Below, piece after piece: positions 18,335-26,868 of a stretch of 64,000 bases of DNA. Below the pieces are notes generated by a model. The model was given only the letters and a program-made list of their open reading frames with translations, had not been told where the DNA came from and made no database searches. The position numbers and the translations under genes are program-made. The DNA is from Geovibrio ferrireducens. Its GTDB lineage: Bacteria; Chrysiogenota; Deferribacteres; Deferribacterales; Geovibrionaceae. How positions within the stretch are numbered: the first letter of the stretch is position 1; each line of letters starts with the position of its first letter. The DNA is taken from assembly GCF_026226615.1 (NCBI RefSeq), contig NZ_JAJAPB010000011.1, forward strand, positions 1 through 64,000. The letters run 5' to 3'.

Positions 18335-18917
18335 GCAGTCCCCCCGGTTTTATGCCTGATTTAATTAAATGCTGAAAGAGTCTGCTTACGGGCAGACCGA
18401 CAACGTTGTCATAGTCCCCGTCTATTTTTTCAGTCATCAGGCAGCCCTTTCCCTGAATCGCGTATGAGCCTGCCTTGTCAAAAGGTTCCTCTGTTTCTAT
18501 ATACCAGTTGATGAACTCATCACCGTATTTGCGGAAGTAAACGTCTGTTGTTTCATAAAATCTTTCGCACAGGCTTTCGCGCTTGTTCACGAGGGCAACG
18601 CCTGTGATAACCTGATGCTTTTTGCCGCTGAGCGCGCGGAGAGTGTTTCTTGCATCGTCAGCGTCTTTCGGTTTGCCGTATATCACGCCGTCCAGCACAA
18701 CTATTGTGTCAGCGCCGATGATGTAGGCTTCGTCATAGATATTTGCCACGTTGTAGGCTTTCATAGCGGCAAGGCGCATTGCCTGATGACCGAAGTCGGG
18801 GTCATCCGTGAAGTCTTCTTTGATGTCTGACGTTACATACTGAAAATTAAAGCCGATGCGGGTCATAAGCTCTCTTCGCCTTGGTGAGCCGCTGGCAAGT
18901 ATTATTTTCTGAATCAT
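18324..18917 (-). CDS. maf: Maf-family nucleotide pyrophosphatase
   Basis: House-cleaning nucleoside triphosphate pyrophosphatase (dTTP/UTP or modified pyrimidines). The signature ILASGSPRRRELM is at the N terminus, followed by GADTIVVLDG and KAGSYAIQGKG. The frame is open upstream to 18995, but the ATG at 18917 has GGAG at a good distance and gives the usual start of the family (197 residues). It overlaps the end of the Gx transporter gene by 4 bases. Confidence 0.92.
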   Translation of the reverse strand: MIQKIILASGSPRRRELMTRIGFNFQYVTSDIKEDFTDDPDFGHQAMRLAAMKAYNVANIYDEAYIIGADTIVVLDGVIYGKPKDADDARNTLRALSGKKHQVITGVALVNKRESLCERFYETTDVYFRKYGDEFINWYIETEEPFDKAGSYAIQGKGCLMTEKIDGDYDNVVGLPVSRLFQHLIKSGIKPGGLHEF

Positions 18918-19465
18918 ATTTTTCTGCTCCGTTCCTGCGATTTTTTCAGGTATCCGTCTATCATAAGCGCCGCATAACCTGTGAAAACTCCGCATGCAAC
19001 GGAGATCGCGGCGAAATAGGGGAGAAGCCCGTAAATCGCAGGGCTCTGAATGTAGAATGTATTAGCCATAAAGAACTGAACGGCGATATGCACCAGCCCG
19101 CCCAGCGCTCCCATACTGACCGAAGTTATGAATCTACCGCATAATTTAAAATATGTCAGCATGAAAAATGTTGACGCTAAAGTTGCTGGTAATCCTATGG
19201 AAATCTTGACAATAAAGTTGCCTGTTACCAGCGGAACTATGATTGCTTTGAGAAATGCCACGGCAAAAGCAGCCTTGAAATCAAGCATGGTTATGGCCAG
19301 CATAATCCCTATATTGGCAAGACCCAGTCTGAGCCCCGGCAGAGGAAGGCCGATGAAGTTTTCCGCTATGCCGAAAACAATGGACAAAGCGGTGAACACC
19401 CCTATAAGGGCTGTTCTATCTTGATATGGCGTCAAGTCCGGTATTATCGTTTTCGCATCTGACAT
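18914..19465 (-). CDS. Gx transporter family membrane protein (HepS1-like)
   Basis: Integral membrane protein with five or six helices, like the Gx/heptaprenyl diphosphate synthase component I family. LPLPGLRLGLANIGIMLA is the characteristic segment. The frame extends to 19534; ATG 19465 is chosen, although its ribosome site is weak and a downstream start is possible. It follows a NusG-II protein and ApbE, an order seen beside electron-transfer and quinone genes in other bacteria. Role in flavin, cofactor or quinone-precursor movement is inferred only. Confidence 0.75.
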   Translation of the reverse strand: MSDAKTIIPDLTPYQDRTALIGVFTALSIVFGIAENFIGLPLPGLRLGLANIGIMLAITMLDFKAAFAVAFLKAIIVPLVTGNFIVKISIGLPATLASTFFMLTYFKLCGRFITSVSMGALGGLVHIAVQFFMANTFYIQSPAIYGLLPYFAAISVACGVFTGYAALMIDGYLKKSQERSRKI

Positions 19466-19778
19466 AAACAGCAACCTTGTTGGGAATACATACGGCAGCC
19501 TCTCCGCAGGAGGAAACCCAGCCTGTGAGCACACATATCTGGTTTGGGCAGTCCGATTCCTTTATTCTCGCTTTTCCGTCTTTGACTTCCACAACCATCT
19601 CATGCCCTGTTTCCTCCTTGAGATCATAAAGCTGATCTCGGAAGGAGAGCTCCTTTTCACCTTTTGCAGTAACCAGAATCAGTGCAGGAACTCCGGACGG
19701 GACAAACAGATTTTTTATGAAAAATACAGAGCAGAACAGTAAGGCAATTACAACTATATCCGCAGCTTTAATTTTCAA
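19416..19778 (-). CDS. NusG domain II-containing membrane-anchored protein
   Basis: Small protein of 120 residues. Residues 5-22 form one membrane helix (ADIVVIALLFCSVFFIKN), and the remainder is a soluble NusG-II-like beta domain with the family's SDCPNQICVLTGW and a second Cys pair region (CGEAAVCIPNKV). It lies between ApbE and the Gx transporter with overlapping ends. Its function in these clusters is not established. Confidence 0.8.
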   Translation of the reverse strand: MKIKAADIVVIALLFCSVFFIKNLFVPSGVPALILVTAKGEKELSFRDQLYDLKEETGHEMVVEVKDGKARIKESDCPNQICVLTGWVSSCGEAAVCIPNKVAVYVRCENDNTGLDAISR

Positions 19779-20712
19779 AGCTTTCCCATCCGCAGAGTTT
19801 TACAACACGGTCATCGTGAGTGTATATAAGAACAGGGGTTCCGGTGCGTTTGCAGGCTTCCGCCGCATCAGCTTCCGGCAGCAGGAAAAACACTGTGGAA
19901 AGTCCGTCTGCGGTTTCGCAGTTGTCGGCTATTACGCTTACGCTTCTGTACAGGCTTGCGGGCTCCATGGTGACCATATCAAATATATGGTTGTAGCGTA
20001 TGCCGTTTTTCATGAAAAAACGTTCATAGTCGCCGCTGGTGGCTACAGCCTTGTCAGAGATTGATATGGTGGAGATAACCTTATTGGAATCATCAGGGTG
20101 GCGGATTCCCACTCTCCAGCGGGATTTGTTCTTTTTGCCGAATGCGTAAAGATCCCCCCCGGCGTTTATTATGCCTGACAGGGCTCCGTTCTGCTTCATC
20201 ACTTCCACAGCCTTATCAACTATCATCCCTTTTGAGAAGGCTCCGGTGGAAATCCTGAGCCTTTCATCCTCTTTAACCAGCTTGCCGTCCACAAAAAGCA
20301 GAGGCATGTTTTTAATAGCGTCTGTTGCGGCTGCGTATCTTTCGGGGGACGGAAGGTCATACGGCCCTTCGGGGAAACCGTAAAGCCCTGTGAGGCTGAG
20401 TGCTCTTATATCGAACCTATCTTTGGAAATAGCTTTGTAATCGTATGATTTTTTGAAGAGTATTTCCCACAGCGGGCTTATTTCAAAGGCGGAGCCTGCG
20501 GGGGCGCTGTTGTATTTTTCCTCGAAGGATTTAACCTGCTCCTCATACTCGTTTATGGTGCGTATGACCTGTTTCAGGCTCGAATCCTTTTTGTGGGTAA
20601 TCTCCACAAGGGTTCCCATTGCATAAAACTGCCTTTTTTCAAACTTGTCTGTGCAGGCAGCCGTAAAAAGTATCACACACAAAAATAAAGCTGTTTTCCG
20701 CATCCGGGACAC
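19768..20712 (-). CDS. apbE: FAD:protein FMN transferase, lipoprotein
   Basis: Flavinylates periplasmic or extracytoplasmic proteins by attaching FMN from FAD. A lipoprotein signal (FLCVILFTAAC, Cys near residue 20) places it on the periplasmic face. Family motifs are FYAMGTLVEITH, FSKGMIVDKAVE, GIINAGGDLYAFG and ATSGDYERFF. Length 314 residues is typical. It overlaps amrS by 40 bases. The client protein is not in the window; an Rnf, Nqr or FMN-binding-domain electron carrier would be expected elsewhere. Confidence 0.93.
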   Translation of the reverse strand: MSRMRKTALFLCVILFTAACTDKFEKRQFYAMGTLVEITHKKDSSLKQVIRTINEYEEQVKSFEEKYNSAPAGSAFEISPLWEILFKKSYDYKAISKDRFDIRALSLTGLYGFPEGPYDLPSPERYAAATDAIKNMPLLFVDGKLVKEDERLRISTGAFSKGMIVDKAVEVMKQNGALSGIINAGGDLYAFGKKNKSRWRVGIRHPDDSNKVISTISISDKAVATSGDYERFFMKNGIRYNHIFDMVTMEPASLYRSVSVIADNCETADGLSTVFFLLPEADAAEACKRTGTPVLIYTHDDRVVKLCGWESFEN

Positions 20713-21653
20713 CTGTTAGTTTTAAGGAAAGATTTTACTTCGTAACCGCTTCGTCTTACAAGAACAGTTTTGCAGTGCGGGCATAAGCTGCTGTTATTTT
20801 CATTTTTTATGTTTCCCGCATAAACGTATCTCAGGTGCTTTTCTGCTGTTTTCTTCATTCTGATAACAGTTTCGGGCTCCGTAGGGCGGATTGTGGATTT
20901 ATAGGCCGGGAAGTAGGCCGAAATATGCAGCGGAATATCCGGGCTTACTGAGGCAAGCCAGCGGCACATGGACTCAAAGTCCTGCTCATCATCATTTTTA
21001 CCGGGGATTAAAAGGTTGGTGACTTCAACAGAAACGCCGGATTCATAAAGAGCGGTGATCGTTCTTTTCACGGGTTCAAGGCTGCCCAGTGTTTCTTTAT
21101 AGAACTTCTCAGTGAAGCCTTTCAGGTCGATGTTGGCGGCATCAATGAGAGGTATAAGCTCCGCGAGGGGGGCTTCGTTTATATAACCGTTGGAAACAAT
21201 CACGTTTTTCAGTCCTTGTTTTTTGAACTCGGCAGCGCAGTCGTAAACAAATTCATACCATATGGTTGGTTCATTGTAAGTAAAGGCAATGCCTGTGCTG
21301 CCTGTCTGCACCGCTTCAGCGGCCAGTTCTGCCGGTGTGGTCTGTTTTCTTGGGGTTTCAGCGGTGCTTATGTGCCAGTTCTGGCAGAAATCACACCGGA
21401 AATTACACCCGTTTGTACCAATGCTCAATATAGAGCTTCCGGGATGAAAGTGGTACAGAGGTTTTTTTTCAACAGGGTCAACGCCTAATGCGGCCAGCTC
21501 GCCGTATGCCGTCTGAAAAAGTCTGCCGTTTATGTTTTTGCGTATGAGGCATATGCCGCTTTTACCGTTGCTTATCAAACACTCATGCGGGCAGAGAACG
21601 CACCTGACTGAACTGTTCTCCCGCGGCTCGTAAAAACGCGCCTCTTTCAGCAT
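20673..21653 (-). CDS. amrS: AmmeMemoRadiSam-system radical SAM enzyme
   Basis: Radical SAM protein of the AmrS family. The N-terminal VRCVLCPHECLISNGKSGIC cysteine region precedes the radical SAM motif CNFRCDFCQNW (CxxxCxxC). A C-terminal CPHC...CPGC zinc-ribbon-like tail is present. Length 326 residues is as expected. The A and B partners of the AmmeMemoRadiSam set are not in this window. It overlaps apbE and follows the polyprenyl synthase without a gap. Its substrate is unknown in the family as far as I know. Confidence 0.9.
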   Translation of the reverse strand: MLKEARFYEPRENSSVRCVLCPHECLISNGKSGICLIRKNINGRLFQTAYGELAALGVDPVEKKPLYHFHPGSSILSIGTNGCNFRCDFCQNWHISTAETPRKQTTPAELAAEAVQTGSTGIAFTYNEPTIWYEFVYDCAAEFKKQGLKNVIVSNGYINEAPLAELIPLIDAANIDLKGFTEKFYKETLGSLEPVKRTITALYESGVSVEVTNLLIPGKNDDEQDFESMCRWLASVSPDIPLHISAYFPAYKSTIRPTEPETVIRMKKTAEKHLRYVYAGNIKNENNSSLCPHCKTVLVRRSGYEVKSFLKTNRCPGCGKQLYFCV

Positions 21654-22628
21654 CTATTTTTCCCGTTTGATCATATAGTCCGCAAGGCTTTCAAGGGCTT
21701 CTCTGTATTTGTTTTCAGGGAAAAGTTTCAGGCTCTCCTTGGCTTTTGCGGAATAGCTGTCCAGTATTTCCTCTGACTTTCTTTTAACATCGTACTTTTT
21801 CATAAGTTCTATAATATAGGCGAGATTTTCATCATCCGAGTTTTCATTAACAATTATTTCACGTACCTTAACTTTCTCATCCTCTGATGCGTTTTCCAGA
21901 AGAACGATCACGGGCAGGGTTATTTTCCCCTCCTTAAGGTCTGTGCCGGGTTTTTTGCCTGTTTTGGCTTCATCACCCAGATAGTCTAGTATATCATCGC
22001 TCATCTGGAAGGCTATTCCCAGATTTTTGCCGAAGTCACGCAGGGCTGTGCGTTTGTCCTTATCCTGCCCGCCGAGGAGGGCGCCTATTTCACAGCATGA
22101 GGAGAAGAGAACGGCAGTTTTGCTGTTTATGATCTTGAGGTAGTCGTCTATGGTGATTCTGATGTCGGCAGTTTTGATAAGCTGGAAGACTTCCCCCTCG
22201 CTCATGGTTCTGGCAGCCACGGCAAGAGTCATCTGTATTTCGGGGTTTCCGTCCTTCACCAGATTCATGAACGCTCTGGAATAGAGAAAGTCACCGCAGA
22301 GAACTGTTATGTCGTTTCCGAAGACGGTATTTGCGCTTTTGCGGCCCCTTCTGTACATTGCGCCGTCTATAACATCGTCATGGAGCAGGGTTGCGGTGTG
22401 TATATACTCCACAACACCGCTGAGTGCCGCTGTTCTGGGGCCGTCATACCCGCAGAGGAGCGAAGAGAGGATTAAAAAAACCGGGCGAAGTCTTTTGCCG
22501 CCGCTTTCAAAAACATATGCCGCAACTTCGTTCACCATCTGGACGTCTGAATCAAGATTCAAAAGCAGTTCTTTCTCAACTTCTTCCCTTTGTTTTTCAA
22601 TCATTGATAATATATCGTTAACATGCAT
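21654..22628 (-). CDS. Trans polyprenyl diphosphate synthase
   Basis: Makes a long-chain polyprenyl diphosphate, probably for the quinone tail or undecaprenyl-type carriers. The first Asp-rich motif is LLHDDVIDGAMYRRG, the second is MSDDILDYLGDE, and GGKRLRP binds diphosphate. Length 324 residues matches octaprenyl/heptaprenyl synthases (IspB/HepT). It is the first gene of the run leading to amrS, apbE and the Gx (HepS1-like) protein, which may be functionally related. Confidence 0.92.
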   Translation of the reverse strand: MHVNDILSMIEKQREEVEKELLLNLDSDVQMVNEVAAYVFESGGKRLRPVFLILSSLLCGYDGPRTAALSGVVEYIHTATLLHDDVIDGAMYRRGRKSANTVFGNDITVLCGDFLYSRAFMNLVKDGNPEIQMTLAVAARTMSEGEVFQLIKTADIRITIDDYLKIINSKTAVLFSSCCEIGALLGGQDKDKRTALRDFGKNLGIAFQMSDDILDYLGDEAKTGKKPGTDLKEGKITLPVIVLLENASEDEKVKVREIIVNENSDDENLAYIIELMKKYDVKRKSEEILDSYSAKAKESLKLFPENKYREALESLADYMIKREK

Positions 22629-22686
22629 CAGACGTGTATATCCTCTCTATTGATATTTTTGCTAATAAAAGATATTTTAACCGGAA

Positions 22687-22722
22687 GAAACCCGCCGCGC
22701 ACAAAGCGGGAGCAGGGGTTTC
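22687..22722. other. Interrupted stem-loop between divergent genes
   Basis: GAAACCC (22687-22693) pairs with GGGTTTC (22716-22722), with an inner CCGC/GCGG helix closing a GCACAAA loop. It lies in the 158-base divergent gap between the polyprenyl synthase and the methyltransferase-like gene. It may act as an operator or leader structure. No T-run follows on either strand. Confidence 0.35.
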
Positions 22723-22786
22723 AACGGGTTAAGGATATACGAAACATACGGCGGTGTAAAGAAAAAAGGTTTTTGGAGATAGTCAT

Positions 22787-23470
22787 TTGAGTTATGCAGG
22801 GATGGAAGATATTCACCTTACTTATTATAAACTTCTGGACGGAATAGACACCTCGGTCAATCTAGGGGTGTCCGGTGTTGTGGATCTTTCGTTCAATGAT
22901 TTTGTAACAGCCCGTTACCTTGTTGATAACAAAGGTTTCAGAAGCGTTTCCGCTCTCACTGATCTGAAGATGATAAACTACGAAGGCATAAATCCTGTAC
23001 GCATTGACAGGAACCTTTCGTTTACCTTAAGAAAACTTAAAACGGATCTGGTTATTTCACTCGGCGGCACATTCCGCTTTCAGCCGGTGCACGATGCGGC
23101 ATACGCTGTCCACGGCTGCCTGAACGTTGGCGGTTCTGTGATTCTTGCTGTTTACCCAACTGTTTACGACAGACAGGGAAGGGATATGCTGGCCGCTTTC
23201 AGTGCGGCAACGGGAATCCCCGTGCGTGACAAGCTGGGGAGATGGTACTCCACGCTGTTCAACACAATGAGCAATCTGTTTGTGAATATCCGCACGGAAG
23301 AGGTTCTTTCAGACACCACCAGTGCGGAGGTTATGTCTGTTTTCTCCACAGACAGCTTCTACAGGTATCTTTTCAGGGATAATACTGAGTATGACAAGTT
23401 TTTTTCCCTTGCAGGTGACGGGGAAGGATATATTCTTTCATGGAAAATAATAAAAGGATTAAAGGTGTAG
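22787..23470 (+). CDS. Unrecognised protein, possible SAM-methyltransferase fold
   Basis: A 227-residue soluble protein I cannot assign. The middle (KTDLVISLGGTFRFQPVHDA then GCLNVGGSVILAVYPTVYD) reads like the strand-4/strand-5 region of a class I methyltransferase of the type 11 kind, but no clear GxGxG motif I is visible. The start is TTG at 22787: GGAG at 22775-22778 is 8 bases away, whereas the ATG at 22802 would be too far. It precedes ridA by 1 base, so the two are probably co-translated. Confidence 0.6.
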   Translation: MSYAGMEDIHLTYYKLLDGIDTSVNLGVSGVVDLSFNDFVTARYLVDNKGFRSVSALTDLKMINYEGINPVRIDRNLSFTLRKLKTDLVISLGGTFRFQPVHDAAYAVHGCLNVGGSVILAVYPTVYDRQGRDMLAAFSAATGIPVRDKLGRWYSTLFNTMSNLFVNIRTEEVLSDTTSAEVMSVFSTDSFYRYLFRDNTEYDKFFSLAGDGEGYILSWKIIKGLKV

Positions 23471-23471
23471 C

Positions 23472-23849
23472 ATGAAAACAGTTACCACAGACAACGCGCC
23501 CGCTGCCATCGGCCCCTACTCTCAGGCCACCTCCGCCGGGAATATGCTTTTTGTATCCGGCCAGATTCCCCTAGATCCGAAAACCGGGGCTGTAGTTGGC
23601 GAAACAGTTGAGGCTCAGGCGGAAAAAGCTATTCACAACCTTATTGCAATAGTGCGTGATGCGGGTTTCCTCGTCACTGATATTGCCAAGGTTACGGTAT
23701 ATATAAGGGATATGGGCAAATTTGCTGAGTTTAATGAAGTTTACGCCCGCGAGCTCTCCGGTCACAGACCTGCAAGGGCAGTTGTAGAGGTTTCAGCGTT
23801 GCCTAAAGGGGTTTTGGTGGAGCTTGATGCGATTTGTGTTAAGGAATAG
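23472..23849 (+). CDS. ridA: Rid family reactive imine/enamine deaminase
   Basis: Hydrolyses reactive enamine/imine intermediates made by PLP enzymes such as threonine dehydratase. Typical features are AIGPYSQAT near the N terminus, GQIPLDPKTG, the KVTVYIRDM strand and the C-terminal HRPARAVVEVSALPKGVLVE with the active-site Arg. The 125-residue length is standard. It overlaps the following GH114 gene by 23 bases. Confidence 0.95.
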   Translation: MKTVTTDNAPAAIGPYSQATSAGNMLFVSGQIPLDPKTGAVVGETVEAQAEKAIHNLIAIVRDAGFLVTDIAKVTVYIRDMGKFAEFNEVYARELSGHRPARAVVEVSALPKGVLVELDAICVKE

Positions 23850-24627
23850 TTTTCTTATTTTTCTGGCTGTTCTGCTCTCCTACTGCTTCTGGAAGAAAGA
23901 TGCAAAAGAGTCTATGCCTGAGCGCTGGCAGCCTTCACCCGGCCAAAGCTGGCATATCCAGCTTCAGGGTGAGCTTGTTAAATATGACGATGCGGCGGTC
24001 TACGAGATAGATTTGTTCAACACGGATGCTTCAATGATTCAGCTTCTGCATTCGGAGGGCAAAAAGGTTATATGCTATTTCAGTGCGGGAACGGTTGAGG
24101 ACTGGCGGCCTGATGCGGCGGCTTTCCCTCCTGAACTCACAGGAAATCCCCTGCCTGACTGGGAAGGGCAGAGATGGCTTGATGTGCGGAGCGTTAAGAA
24201 GCTTGCACCGCTGATGGAAGCGCGCCTTGATCTGGCAGTGACGAAAGGCTGTGATGCTGTGGATGCTGACAGAGTGGGCGGATACAGAGAGAACACCGGC
24301 TTTGAAATAACTTATGACGACCAGCTTGTGTTTAACCGTTTTCTGGCCGAAGCCGCACACAGGCGTGGGCTTGCAATCGGATTGCGGAACAATTTTGTTC
24401 AGGTTGCCGATCTTGCGGATATTTTTGATTTTGCTGTTTCTGAGCAATGCTTTGAAACAAATGAGTGCGATCTGCTCTATCCGTTCATACAGAAAGGCAA
24501 ACCTGTATTCGGCGTTGAGTATGTCTTTCCTGTTGAAGTCTTCTGCGATGCGGCAAACAATGTGGGTTACGACTTTGTACTTTCAAATAAAGAACTGGAC
24601 GGAACATTCCGCGTTCCGTGCAGATAA
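23827..24627 (+). CDS. GH114-like (endo-alpha-1,4-polygalactosaminidase family) exported protein
   Basis: Predicted TIM-barrel glycosidase-like protein of the GH114/Tm1410 family. The N terminus (FLIFLAVLLSYCFWKK) is a signal or anchor; the Cys is not in a convincing lipobox. Family landmarks are SWHIQLQGEL, VYEIDLFNT, KKVICYFSAGTVEDWRPDA and GCDAVDADRVGGY. A TTG precedes at 23824; the ATG at 23827 fits the GGTGG at 23816-23820. A galactosaminoglycan role, such as trimming of an exopolysaccharide, is family knowledge and not shown here. Confidence 0.85.
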   Translation: MRFVLRNSFLIFLAVLLSYCFWKKDAKESMPERWQPSPGQSWHIQLQGELVKYDDAAVYEIDLFNTDASMIQLLHSEGKKVICYFSAGTVEDWRPDAAAFPPELTGNPLPDWEGQRWLDVRSVKKLAPLMEARLDLAVTKGCDAVDADRVGGYRENTGFEITYDDQLVFNRFLAEAAHRRGLAIGLRNNFVQVADLADIFDFAVSEQCFETNECDLLYPFIQKGKPVFGVEYVFPVEVFCDAANNVGYDFVLSNKELDGTFRVPCR

Positions 24628-24630
24628 TTA

Positions 24631-24665
24631 AAAAGCCCTTCGTCCGTTATAGGGAGCGAAGGGCT
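24631..24665 (-). terminator. Rho-independent terminator of hflKC
   Basis: AGCCCTTCG and CGAAGGGCT arms (24634-24665, 14-base loop) followed on the minus strand by TTTTAATTA. It lies in the convergent gap between the GH114 gene and hflC. Confidence 0.75.
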
Positions 24666-24696
24666 CTGATTCTTCACATCATCTGCTTTTAATCGG

Positions 24697-25554
24697 TTAT
24701 TCGCCTTTCTGGAGCAGCCTCAGCATTTTATTATTTGTTGTGAGGAAAAATCCTGTGCTGTTGTCATTAAGGACATTCCTGTACACTTCAAGAGACTTAT
24801 AAAACTCATAGAACTGCGGGTCCTTGTTATACGCGCTTGCATAGATGTTAATGACCTCAGCATCGGTTTTACCTTTTATCTCCTCAACCTTGCGGTAAGC
24901 TTCTGCGATTATTATTGCTCTTTCCTTCTCAGTGGTAGCCTTAATAATCTGTGACTCCTCCATACCCTCTGAGCGGTACTGTTTGGCTATCCTGTTACGC
25001 TCAGCCTTCATACGCTCATATACTGCCTTTTCGTTCTGCGTGGGCAGATCAGCGCGCTTGATGCGGACATCATGGATGTCTATTCCGTATTCAAGGGCTT
25101 TTTCTCTGGAAAGAGTGGTGACATTAGCCATTATGACGCCTCTGTTGGTTTTTATAACGTCAATGAGGTCATGCTTGCCGAGTTCATTTCTCATTTCGGA
25201 GTAAATGATGTCATCCAGCCTGTGAAAAGCGCTCCTGTAGTCCCTTACCGTGAGGTAGAACTTAAGCGGGTCTGCTATTCTCCAGCGGCAGTAATTGTCT
25301 ATCACAAGGGCTTTCTTGTCCTTTGTCAGTATTTCGGATGAGCTTGCGTCATACTCAATAAGCTTTTTGGACATAAAAATGGCCTTCTGTATGAAGGGCA
25401 TTTTGAAATAGAGCCCCGGTGTGGAGTGGCTGTTTACAGGCTTTCCAAGCTGGGTTATGACAACATGCTCGGTCACATCCACAATGATGAACAGAGACTT
25501 AAACGCGACAAAAGCCGCTATTAAAATTACCGGTATCAGAAGTTCCTTTTTCAT
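24697..25554 (-). CDS. hflC: HflC, regulator of the FtsH protease
   Basis: SPFH/prohibitin membrane protein, 285 residues. One N-terminal helix (LIPVILIAAFVAFKSLFIIV) is followed by the band-7 domain (EHVVITQLGKP... TPGLYFKMPFIQKAIFMSKKLIEYD) and a long helical region with ERNRIAKQYRSEGMEE typical of HflC. With HflK it forms the large periplasmic cage around FtsH in known bacteria. Its start overlaps the hflK stop by 4 bases. Confidence 0.94.
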   Translation of the reverse strand: MKKELLIPVILIAAFVAFKSLFIIVDVTEHVVITQLGKPVNSHSTPGLYFKMPFIQKAIFMSKKLIEYDASSSEILTKDKKALVIDNYCRWRIADPLKFYLTVRDYRSAFHRLDDIIYSEMRNELGKHDLIDVIKTNRGVIMANVTTLSREKALEYGIDIHDVRIKRADLPTQNEKAVYERMKAERNRIAKQYRSEGMEESQIIKATTEKERAIIIAEAYRKVEEIKGKTDAEVINIYASAYNKDPQFYEFYKSLEVYRNVLNDNSTGFFLTTNNKMLRLLQKGE

Positions 25555-26549
25555 TTCGCCAGACCTCCTTTGATAGCGTCAAGCCCAAGGAGGGGCGATA
25601 TGTTCTCTATGCTGTCATCGAATATATATTTCTGGTTGCCCTTAAAGACTTCCGCCATGGTATCAAAATACATCCTCTTTTTTGTGACAGAGGGCGACTT
25701 GGAGTAGCTGGCAAGAATCTGGTTAAACCTTGAGGTATCACCGAGAGCCTGTTCAACTTTTTCCTTTCTGTAGGCTTCTGCTTCCTGAATCATTGATTCC
25801 GCCTGACCTCTGGCTCTGGGGATAAGCTCATTTCTGTAGGCTTCCGCCTCGTTTATGAACCTGTTTTTATCCTCTCTCGCGCTTGCAACATCCTTGAATG
25901 AATCCACAACCTCAACCGGGGGCTCAACATCCTGAAGCTGAACAGCAACAATGGTTACGCCTGTTTTGTAGTAATCAAGCATGTCCTGAAGAATCTTCTG
26001 TGTTTCGTTCTGGATTCTGCCTTTGCCTACTGTGAGGATGTCGTCTATCATCTCTCTGCCCGCAACCTCTCTGATTGCTGATTCGGCAGCGTCTTTGATA
26101 GTTATCTCAACATTGTTCACGTTGTACAGATAGCTTTCAATATCAGTTATCCTGTACTGGAGGCTGAGTGCGATGCTGACAATGTTCTCATCCCCCGTGA
26201 GCATAAGTGATTCCTTGGGAATCTCCTGATACCCGCCGCGCGTACCTGTCTTGAAACCGATCTCAATTCTGTGAACCTGAGTGACCACTGCCTTGTCAAC
26301 AGTTTCAAAGGGATACGGCATGTGATAATGGGGACCAGCACTGACTATGCGGTTAATAACACCGAAGCGTTTGATAACCGCCTGCTCATCCGCAGCGACA
26401 ATGAAAAAACCGCTGGCGAAATAGACCGCCACAATAATGAGGCCGATAAACGACGCTCCGGGCAGCTTGATGTCGGGCTTTTTGATCTTGAAGTCAAACT
26501 TCTCGTCGCCCCAGGGGCTCCCGCCCGTGCCGTTGCCTTGTGAGTTCAT
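25551..26549 (-). CDS. hflK: HflK, regulator of the FtsH protease
   Basis: SPFH/prohibitin partner of HflC, 332 residues. A short Gly-rich cytoplasmic N terminus (NSQGNGTGGSPWGDEKF) leads to one membrane helix near 33-52 and the band-7 domain beginning DEQAVIKRFGVINRIV. VQLQDVEPPVEVVDSFKDVASAREDKNR is the characteristic HflK block. First gene of the two-gene operon. Confidence 0.94.
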   Translation of the reverse strand: MNSQGNGTGGSPWGDEKFDFKIKKPDIKLPGASFIGLIIVAVYFASGFFIVAADEQAVIKRFGVINRIVSAGPHYHMPYPFETVDKAVVTQVHRIEIGFKTGTRGGYQEIPKESLMLTGDENIVSIALSLQYRITDIESYLYNVNNVEITIKDAAESAIREVAGREMIDDILTVGKGRIQNETQKILQDMLDYYKTGVTIVAVQLQDVEPPVEVVDSFKDVASAREDKNRFINEAEAYRNELIPRARGQAESMIQEAEAYRKEKVEQALGDTSRFNQILASYSKSPSVTKKRMYFDTMAEVFKGNQKYIFDDSIENISPLLGLDAIKGGLAK

Positions 26550-26868
26550 TAATATCTCCTTTTGTTTAATACACTACTAAATGATTTTGAAAGTTTCAGC
26601 GATGAAATGTTCTCAAAAATAAGCCTGATAATTACCTGAAATGCAATTTATCTATGATTGCATAATATAACAAACAGATAAATAAAAAAAATCCGCTTCA
26701 AAGCATTGAATTTCCCTCAAACTCTGATAAACTTAGTCAGGATAGGGATTAATTGCCTGTCCCTGCTGTTTTATTGAGTTTTTGACAGCCTCTTTGCTCA
26801 TAAGTTAATTTTACCCGCAGGCGGCGTCTGCGGTTTTAATCTTATAAACAAGCAGTTCGGAGGTAGAA
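26550..26868. other. 319-base gene-free divergent region
   Basis: AT-rich spacer between hflK and the EF-G paralogue. Apart from the plus-strand promoter listed separately at 26782-26810 I see no gene, repeat or strong hairpin. The hflKC promoter should lie in the part nearest 26560-26650. Confidence 0.5.
26782..26810 (+). promoter_or_regulatory. Sigma-70-type promoter for the EF-G paralogue
   Basis: A perfect -35 TTGACA (26782-26787), a 17-base spacer and a weak -10 TTAATT (26805-26810). The gene starts about 60 bases downstream behind a strong GGAGGT ribosome site. Confidence 0.5.
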
